From the NCBI GenBank assembly GCA_934149115.1, contig CAKPDW010000025.1, forward strand, positions 1-18,473: 18,473 bases of DNA, given 5' to 3'. Positions within the stretch are counted from its first letter, which is position 1. Every line of letters starts with the position of its first letter. The notes beneath the pieces are model-generated. The model searched no databases. It was not told the DNA's origin and saw nothing but the letters and a program-made list of their open reading frames with translations. A program made the translations under genes and the position numbers. Shown here one piece after another: positions 13,609 through 18,473 of this stretch. The stretch is from an uncultured Clostridia bacterium (GTDB lineage Bacteria; Bacillota; Clostridia; TANB77; CAG-508).

Positions 13609-14571
13609 ATGAAAAAATTTTTAAATATTATTGTGCCATTTTTTATTATGATTATTGTGATAGTGGTTTGTGTCATTATCTATATGGTATTTACAGGAGA
13701 ACTTCCTAAATTTAATAGTAGATCAAGTTTAAACAATGATGAGATAGTTTCTAGTGATGGGGTAATTTTAGCTAAGAATGAATTACCAAAATTAGATGCT
13801 GTCGGTATTTCACAATCATTGATGACAGCAGTTATTAAAGATTTTACTCAGGATAACAATATTTCTGAGAAAGAATTAAATTATTCATCATCAGAAGAAG
13901 GATTTAATAAATTATTAAATGGTGATATTGATGTTTTGTTTTCAACATATCCTACAGAAGAAATGATTTCAATTGCAGAAACTCAAGGAATAAATTTAAG
14001 TATTACACCTATAGCAAAAGATGGATTAGTTTTTTTTGTTAATTCTGCAAATCCAGTTGATTCGTTGAAAGTCTCTGATATTCAAAAAATTTATACAGGT
14101 GATGTAAAAAAATGGTCAGAAGTTGGAGGAGATGACCTAAATATAAAAGCTTTTCAATACCCTGATAATTCATCTACGCAGGAAGAAATGACTACTAATG
14201 TTATGAAAAAATTAAAAATAATAGATGCTCCAAAAGATGTATTTTATAATAAAAAGTTTGGAGATATTAATGATTTAATTGGCTTATATGATAATACAAA
14301 AGAAGCCTTGGGATATACATATTATTATGAAGCAAAATTATTGTATGATATTGATGATGAAAAAGAGGATGCTGTTAAGATATTAAAAATAAATAATGTT
14401 GAACCAAACTATGATACAATAAAAAGCGAAGAATATCCAATTATAGTTAATTATTATATGATAAAAAATGAAAATAATGATGCGGAAAATGTTAATATTT
14501 TTACAAATGCAGTTTTGTCTGATAGAGGAAAAAGTGCTATAAAGGGGGCTGGGTATGTTGAAAATGAGTAA
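13609..14571 (+). CDS. Membrane-anchored PstS-like substrate-binding protein (PBP_like_2)
   Basis: The protein has 320 residues. A strongly hydrophobic anchor lies at about 7-30, with no lipobox Cys, so it should stay tethered rather than become a lipoprotein. The rest follows the phosphate-binding protein pattern: S-S-S-E-E-G-F-N-K-L-L-N-G-D-I-D-V-L, P-I-A-K-D-G-L-V-F-F-V-N-S-A-N-P-V, L-K-V-S-D-I-Q-K-I-Y-T-G, and K-W-S-E-V-G-G-D-D. The phosphate loop that is normally G-S-G-T reads N187-S-S-T190, so the ligand may differ or binding may be lost. No pstC, pstA or pstB is next to it. Its 3' end overlaps the next gene by 17 bases, implying coupled translation. A sensor or signalling role is more likely than transport; this is inferred from context. 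Confidence 0.78.
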   Translation: MKKFLNIIVPFFIMIIVIVVCVIIYMVFTGELPKFNSRSSLNNDEIVSSDGVILAKNELPKLDAVGISQSLMTAVIKDFTQDNNISEKELNYSSSEEGFNKLLNGDIDVLFSTYPTEEMISIAETQGINLSITPIAKDGLVFFVNSANPVDSLKVSDIQKIYTGDVKKWSEVGGDDLNIKAFQYPDNSSTQEEMTTNVMKKLKIIDAPKDVFYNKKFGDINDLIGLYDNTKEALGYTYYYEAKLLYDIDDEKEDAVKILKINNVEPNYDTIKSEEYPIIVNYYMIKNENNDAENVNIFTNAVLSDRGKSAIKGAGYVENE

Positions 14572-16075
14572 AAACACAAAAATATTTTTAATTGTTTTTT
14601 CCATATTTTTATTAATTGTTACAATTATTGCAATTGTATTTAAAAATAATAATAAAGTAAATACAGGTTCTCAAATTATTATTGAAGGTTCTCAAAAAGC
14701 TTCTGAATATGATTTATCCGATTCAGATGAGAAAAAAACGAATAATAATGCTAAGTTAACAATGGATAGTACATATTCTAATAATGGACTAACGTTTGAT
14801 ATGATTGAGGATGATAATCCAATAAAAATTACATCTGTTCAAGTAGCGGGATTAAAAGATAGTAATGTTCAAGATAGTATTAATAAACAGATAAAAGAAA
14901 GAATTAATAAGGTTTTAAGTAGTAATTATTTTAAATCTAATTCTGATGAAAGTGCATATGTTACTACTTCTGTTGAATCAAATTTTTCAGATGTGTTATC
15001 TATAAAAATATATGTTCAATTTAAATCAGATTTTAGTAAATGTTATGGATTAAATTTCCGTTTGGATAATGGTGAACGAATAAAATTTGAGGATATGTTT
15101 ACTAATGATGCTCCTATAAAAAATATATTAACTGCGTCTGCATATAAATCATATGCTCTTGGATATTATACTGCAGAAGGAATTTCAAATGAATTTTATG
15201 CAAACATTGAAGATGATTTGATAAATTTTTTACAAGATTATGACAACGAGAATTTTTCAGAATATTCATTTACACCACTTACAATTGATATTTACAAAGA
15301 TGGAAAAACAGTTACAATAGATATGACAAAGTATTATAAATATATTGCTATATATACTGATTTTGTTTCAAATACTAATTTATATGATTCAACTGATGAT
15401 GTTGCTACTGAATTACCTGTGTTTATAAAAAGACCGCCATGTATAATTGATTTATATAAAAAGGTAAGCGATACATGCGTGTTTGATGTTATAATTTATA
15501 GTGATGATAAATTTTCTGACAAGGAAAAAGAAGTTATTGAAAAATACAGAAAAGAATTAGAAAATAGACTTAGTGATTTGAGAAAAGAAAAAGGAATGTA
15601 TTATTCTGATTATATAAAAGTTACAAAAGATGCAGATGGAAAGAATCTTATATTTACAGAGGAACCTTGCAAAGTACAAGTAGATGAAAAAGATTTTAAT
15701 GAACAGGTTTATTCAAAAATCTTGATGGCTGAAAGAGATATTAATAATTTGAATTATAAGAAAAGCAAGATAAATATTTTAGAAAGTAGTATTAAGAAAG
15801 ATTCAAAAAAGCAAAAAAAATATAATATTGAAACTGGTGAAGAAATAAAGGAAGAAGAAGGAGATAATGAGGAGAATAATAATACACAAGTGGATAATCA
15901 AGAAAATCCTAATACAGTCAATACTGTAGAACCTAGTGCTACACCAACACAGGATACTCCAAATACAGTAACACCATCTCCAAGTGTAACTCCAACACCT
16001 ACTACAACTCCTACTTCAACACCGACGCCAACACCAACGCCTACAGGTGAAGTAACTACTAGAGTATATTTTTAA
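14555..16075 (+). CDS. Membrane-anchored DUF3298/RsiV-like protein with Pro/Thr-rich C-terminal tail
   Basis: The protein has 506 residues; the start at 14555 follows AAAGGGGG inside the end of the previous gene. There is a single N-terminal hydrophobic helix at about 8-28, then an extracellular region. Residues 85-270 show the pattern of DUF4163/DUF3298 domains, known from the RsiV anti-sigma and the PdaC deacetylase: D-S-I-N-K-Q-I-K-E-R-I near the start, G-L-N-F-R-L-D-N-G-E-R-I-K-F-E-D-M-F in the middle. A helical charged region follows. From about 455 the chain is low complexity, with many T-P and T-P-T repeats. It ends V-T-T-R-V-Y-F with no LPxTG sorting signal and no terminal domain, which is odd because such linkers usually join two folded parts. 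The domain call is moderate; no enzyme residues are evident. Confidence 0.65.
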   Translation: MLKMSKNTKIFLIVFSIFLLIVTIIAIVFKNNNKVNTGSQIIIEGSQKASEYDLSDSDEKKTNNNAKLTMDSTYSNNGLTFDMIEDDNPIKITSVQVAGLKDSNVQDSINKQIKERINKVLSSNYFKSNSDESAYVTTSVESNFSDVLSIKIYVQFKSDFSKCYGLNFRLDNGERIKFEDMFTNDAPIKNILTASAYKSYALGYYTAEGISNEFYANIEDDLINFLQDYDNENFSEYSFTPLTIDIYKDGKTVTIDMTKYYKYIAIYTDFVSNTNLYDSTDDVATELPVFIKRPPCIIDLYKKVSDTCVFDVIIYSDDKFSDKEKEVIEKYRKELENRLSDLRKEKGMYYSDYIKVTKDADGKNLIFTEEPCKVQVDEKDFNEQVYSKILMAERDINNLNYKKSKINILESSIKKDSKKQKKYNIETGEEIKEEEGDNEENNNTQVDNQENPNTVNTVEPSATPTQDTPNTVTPSPSVTPTPTTTPTSTPTPTPTPTGEVTTRVYF

Positions 16076-16086
16076 AGGAGAAAAAA

Positions 16087-16932
16087 ATGTTTTTGTTTAA
16101 AATTAAAACGTATGCATTTATTGGACCTTCAGGAACTGGAAAGAGTTATAGGGCACAATATGTAGCTAGCGAAAGAGGAATTAAATATATAATAGATGAT
16201 GGACTTTTAATAAAAGATAGCCAAGTGATTGCTGGGATTTCTGCTAAAAAAGCACCAACGAAAATTGAAACTGTTAAAAATGCACTTTTTTTGAATGAAG
16301 ATAGAAAAAGCGAAGTACAAAAAGCAATAAGAAAATATAGACCTGATGCTATTTTGATATTAGGAACTTCAGATGGAATGGTAGATAAAATTGCAGAAAA
16401 TTTAGGATTGCCACCGATTTCAGAGAGAGTATATATTAATGAAGTTGCAACTCAAGAGGAAATGGATACTGCAAGAAGAATACGTGTTACACAAGGAAAG
16501 CACGTTATTCCTGTTCCTACTTTTGAAATAAAAAAAGATTTTTCAGGATATTTACTAGATCCACTTCAAATATTTAAGTCAAAAGGAAAAAATGCAGAAC
16601 CATATATAGCTGAGAAATCTATTATTAGACCTACATTTAGTTATCTTGGAAAATTTACTATTTCAGATAGTGTTTTTAAGGATATAATTGTAACTGTTGC
16701 AAAAAAAATTGAAGGCATTTATAAAGTTTTAAAAATTAGAGTTGATAAGACTCAAAATGATACAGCTGGAGTTCAGTTATATATTGAAGTTTCAATCGAA
16801 TATGGCTCTAATATGATAGAAGTTTTGCGTATTTTCAAAAAAGAAACAAGAAGGGAAATTGAAAATTTAACAGCAATGTATATTTCTAATGTTGATATTG
16901 TTGCTAAACAAATTCATTTTCCAGAAGAATAA
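16087..16932 (+). CDS. P-loop NTPase fused to an Asp23/Gls24 domain
   Basis: The protein has 281 residues. It opens with a hydrophobic strand and a Walker A loop, G13-P-S-G-T-G-K19-S20. Next come a D-D-G-L-L segment, A-I-L-I-L-G-T-S-D-G-M near residue 85-95, and a long linker with E-V-A-T-Q-E-E-M. From about residue 183 the pattern changes to the Asp23/Gls24 family (Pfam PF03780): L-G-K-F-T-I-S-D-S-V, A-K-K-I-E-G-I-Y, I-E-V-S-I-E-Y-G, and a closing N-V-D-I-V-A-K-Q-I. Asp23 proteins are membrane-associated envelope-stress proteins without known enzymatic activity, so the fusion to a nucleotide-binding domain suggests an ATP- or GTP-controlled switch. It follows the RsiV-like gene by 11 bases and precedes cmk by 18. 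The substrate is unknown. Confidence 0.85.
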   Translation: MFLFKIKTYAFIGPSGTGKSYRAQYVASERGIKYIIDDGLLIKDSQVIAGISAKKAPTKIETVKNALFLNEDRKSEVQKAIRKYRPDAILILGTSDGMVDKIAENLGLPPISERVYINEVATQEEMDTARRIRVTQGKHVIPVPTFEIKKDFSGYLLDPLQIFKSKGKNAEPYIAEKSIIRPTFSYLGKFTISDSVFKDIIVTVAKKIEGIYKVLKIRVDKTQNDTAGVQLYIEVSIEYGSNMIEVLRIFKKETRREIENLTAMYISNVDIVAKQIHFPEE

Positions 16933-16950
16933 GAAAAGGGGTATTTAAAA

Positions 16951-17622
16951 ATGATAGTAGCTATTGATGGACCAGCAGGAAGTGGTAAAGGAACTGTAAC
17001 TAAAGAAATTGCTAAAAGAATGGGCTTAATAAACCTTGATACAGGAGCAACATATAGATGTGTTGCACTTGCAAGTATAAGAAATAAAATAGGTTTAGAG
17101 GAAGAAGATAAAATTGTATCTATGATAGATGATTTGAAAATAGAATTTAAGTATGATGAAAATGATTTTATCAGAGTGTTTTTAAATGATGAAGAAGTGA
17201 CAAATGAAATTAGATCATTTGAAGTAAATAAGATAGTTTCACCAATTTCCTCAATCATACCTGTTAGATTGAAAATGGTTGATTTACAGAGAAAAATGGC
17301 TGAAGGTAAAGATGTAATTATGGAAGGAAGAGACATAGGTACTTATGTTTTTCCAAATGCTGATGTTAAAATTTATTTAGATGCTGATGTTGAAGAAAGA
17401 GCAAAAAGAAGATTTAAGGAAAATAAAGAAAAAGGATTAGATGTGACTTTTGAGGAAGTTTTGGAGAATATAAAAAAGAGAGATGAAAATGATAAAAAGA
17501 AAAAATTTGGTGCTTTGAAAGTTGCTGAGGATGCTGTGATTGTTGATTCAACAAAGTTAACTATAAGTGAAATGGCAGATGAAGTTGAAAAAATTATTTT
17601 AGAAAAGACAGGAGAAAAATAA
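16951..17622 (+). CDS. cmk: Cytidylate kinase
   Basis: The protein has 223 residues, a normal length. It phosphorylates CMP and dCMP from ATP for RNA, DNA and phospholipid synthesis. The P-loop is D-G7-P-A-G-S-G-K13-G-T, followed by the family motif L-D-T-G-A-T-Y-R and later E-G-R-D-I-G-T-Y-V-F-P, D-A-D-V-E-E-R-A-K-R-R (the lid arginines) and K-K-R-D-E-N-D. AAAAGGGG precedes the ATG. Its stop (17620-17622) is separated by a single base from plsC, a pairing found in many low-GC Gram-positives. Confidence 0.96.
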   Translation: MIVAIDGPAGSGKGTVTKEIAKRMGLINLDTGATYRCVALASIRNKIGLEEEDKIVSMIDDLKIEFKYDENDFIRVFLNDEEVTNEIRSFEVNKIVSPISSIIPVRLKMVDLQRKMAEGKDVIMEGRDIGTYVFPNADVKIYLDADVEERAKRRFKENKEKGLDVTFEEVLENIKKRDENDKKKKFGALKVAEDAVIVDSTKLTISEMADEVEKIILEKTGEK

Positions 17623-17623
17623 A

Positions 17624-18229
17624 ATGGAAGTGTTAAGAAAAATTTGTAGAGTAGTAGTTAAGCCACTTTGTCATTTGGCAGCTTTAATTCTTTATAGAGT
17701 TAAAGTTGAGGGAATAGAAAATGTTCCTAAAGATAAAGCATGTATTGTTTGTGGAAATCATGTTCATGCATTAGATGCACCAGCACTATTGTCTGTTACA
17801 AATAGAAAAATTAGATTTATGGCAAAAGAAGAATTATGGAAAAGTGTTGGTTTTAGATTTATGGCTTTCGTATTTTATGTTTTTCCTGTAAAAAGAGGAA
17901 AAAATGATACAGATGCAATAAAAACTTCAATAAAAATTTTAAAATCAAATGAGATTTTAGGCATTTATCCTGAAGGAACACGTCATGGAATGGAAAAAGG
18001 AAAAAAACCTAAAAATGGTGCAGTTACATTAGCTTTAAGAAATAATGTTCCTATTATTCCTTTTGCTGTAATAGGCGATTTTAAACCTTTTACAAAAGTT
18101 ACATATAGATTTGGAGAACCAATGGATTTTTCTGAATATAAAGGAAAAGCAAAAGATAAAGAAGTTTTAGATATGCTTACAAATCGAGTTATGCAAAGAG
18201 TTATGGAATTGCGTGATGGTAAAAATTAG
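17624..18229 (+). CDS. plsC: 1-acyl-sn-glycerol-3-phosphate acyltransferase (PlsC)
   Basis: The protein has 201 residues. It adds the second fatty acid to lysophosphatidic acid to give phosphatidic acid at the inner face of the membrane. The acyltransferase motifs are present: motif I G-N-H46-V-H-A-L-D51 (H-x4-D), then I-R-F-M-A-K-E-E-L-W, F-P-V-K-R-G, and motif III Y-P-E117-G-T-R120. N-terminal hydrophobic residues (V-K-P-L-C-H-L-A-A-L-I-L-Y) fit membrane contact. Its Shine-Dalgarno CAGGAGA lies in the last codons of cmk, so the two genes are tightly coupled. It is the last gene before the REP-like hairpin and the rpmF promoter. Confidence 0.95.
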   Translation: MEVLRKICRVVVKPLCHLAALILYRVKVEGIENVPKDKACIVCGNHVHALDAPALLSVTNRKIRFMAKEELWKSVGFRFMAFVFYVFPVKRGKNDTDAIKTSIKILKSNEILGIYPEGTRHGMEKGKKPKNGAVTLALRNNVPIIPFAVIGDFKPFTKVTYRFGEPMDFSEYKGKAKDKEVLDMLTNRVMQRVMELRDGKN

Positions 18230-18238
18230 TTTTTGTTA

Positions 18239-18275
18239 AGTGGTTGTCAAAAAGAACGTCCCCACGACAACCATT
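18239..18275. repeat. REP-like inverted repeat after plsC
   Basis: TGGTTGTC (18241-18248) and GACAACCA (18266-18273) are perfect inverted repeats with a 17-base loop, and two further weak pairs extend the stem. The loop, read on the minus strand, contains GTGGGGACGTTCTTTTT, which resembles the GGGGAC(G)GTTCTTTTTGTC-type strings that are widespread as short interspersed repeats in clostridia, some near REP-associated tyrosine transposases. There is no T-run, so it is not a classical terminator. No transposase lies in the window. Confidence 0.55.
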
Positions 18276-18303
18276 AAAATGAAAGGATATTGAGGTGAAA
18301 ACC

Positions 18304-18332
18304 TTGACATTATAAAAATACTGATGTATAAT
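18304..18332 (+). promoter_or_regulatory. Consensus sigma-A promoter of rpmF
   Basis: TTGACA (18304-18309), a 17-base spacer and TATAAT (18327-18332) are a perfect sigma-A promoter, fitting a ribosomal protein gene. The leader of about 64 bases contains CTAGT (18336-18340) and ACTAG (18377-18381) arms and then AAGGAGGG before the ATG. Confidence 0.88.
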
Positions 18333-18403
18333 CTTCTAGTAACTTGTAAAAGAGAAAAATTAATTTTCAGATAAAAACTAGTAAGAGCAAGGAGGGATTT
18401 AAG

Positions 18404-18473
18404 ATGGCACAACCAAAAAGAAGATGGTCTAAAGCAAGAACTGGATTAAAAAGATCAACTTGGAAAATAGAAG
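18404..18473 (+). CDS. rpmF: Ribosomal protein bL32, 5' part (runs off the window)
   Basis: The first 23 residues are visible: M-A-Q-P-K-R-R-W-S-K-A-R-T-G-L-K-R-S-T-W-K-I-E. This is the basic N-terminal tail of bL32, in which the P-K-R-x-x-S-K-x-R pattern is diagnostic. A strong Shine-Dalgarno at 18389-18396 and a consensus promoter precede it. In most low-GC Gram-positives rpmF follows a yceD (DUF177) gene; here it follows plsC with its own promoter and no yceD. Confidence 0.93.
   Translation, partial: MAQPKRRWSKARTGLKRSTWKIE

Noticed and set aside
15940..16060. Triplet-like repeats as a CRISPR or tandem-repeat element
   Set aside because: They are coding repeats of Thr and Pro codons in frame, with no spacers and no constant repeat unit.

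Overview
The window is AT-rich, and most of its genes lie on the plus strand behind strong AGGAGG-type ribosome binding sites. DNA polymerase I with a decayed proofreading site, the cmk-plsC order, terse sigma-A promoters and T-run terminators all point to a low-GC Bacillota chromosome, most likely class Clostridia. The exact lineage cannot be read from this stretch. I saw no rRNA, tRNA, CRISPR array, transposase or integrase.

Layout. (1) Positions 1 to about 2400 look like an accessory edge: the 3' end of a RhuM-family gene, a gap with a hairpin and a 14-base direct repeat, two different GNAT acetyltransferases and an aminoglycoside-phosphotransferase-fold kinase. (2) Positions 2444-4455 form a closed unit between two terminators. 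It holds one gene in which an ECF sigma factor is joined in frame to a membrane segment and a large extracytoplasmic domain, behind a textbook ECF promoter (TGAAAC, 16 bases, CGT). (3) Positions 4456-4708 hold no gene but contain several inverted repeats. (4) Positions 4709-11544 are a tight five-gene run: alpha/beta hydrolase, mannose-6-phosphate isomerase (manA), GT-C membrane glycosyltransferase, polA and a small membrane-anchored lytic transglycosylase, ending in a terminator. (5) Positions 11670-13226 hold a zinc-ribbon protein and tyrS, ending in a strong terminator that overlaps the end of a convergent small HTH gene on the minus strand. (6) From a clean sigma-A promoter at 13548, a second run holds a PstS-like membrane-anchored binding protein, an RsiV/DUF3298-like membrane protein with a Pro/Thr tail, a P-loop NTPase fused to an Asp23 domain, cmk and plsC. 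(7) rpmF (L32) starts at 18404 behind its own consensus promoter and runs off the window.

How the genes fit together. The second half mixes housekeeping genes (DNA repair and replication, tRNA charging, nucleotide and phospholipid synthesis, ribosome) with envelope genes of unclear role. The two most distinctive proteins are the one-piece ECF sigma / transmembrane / sensor protein, whose distal part has a serpin-like C-terminal pattern, and the P-loop/Asp23 fusion. The PstS-like and RsiV-like pair shares 17 bases of overlap, is not next to any pst transporter or sigma gene, and sits directly upstream of the P-loop/Asp23 gene. A joint envelope-sensing role is possible but inferred only from proximity.

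Several starts were moved on the basis of ribosome binding sites: 985, 2570, 4709 and 11670.
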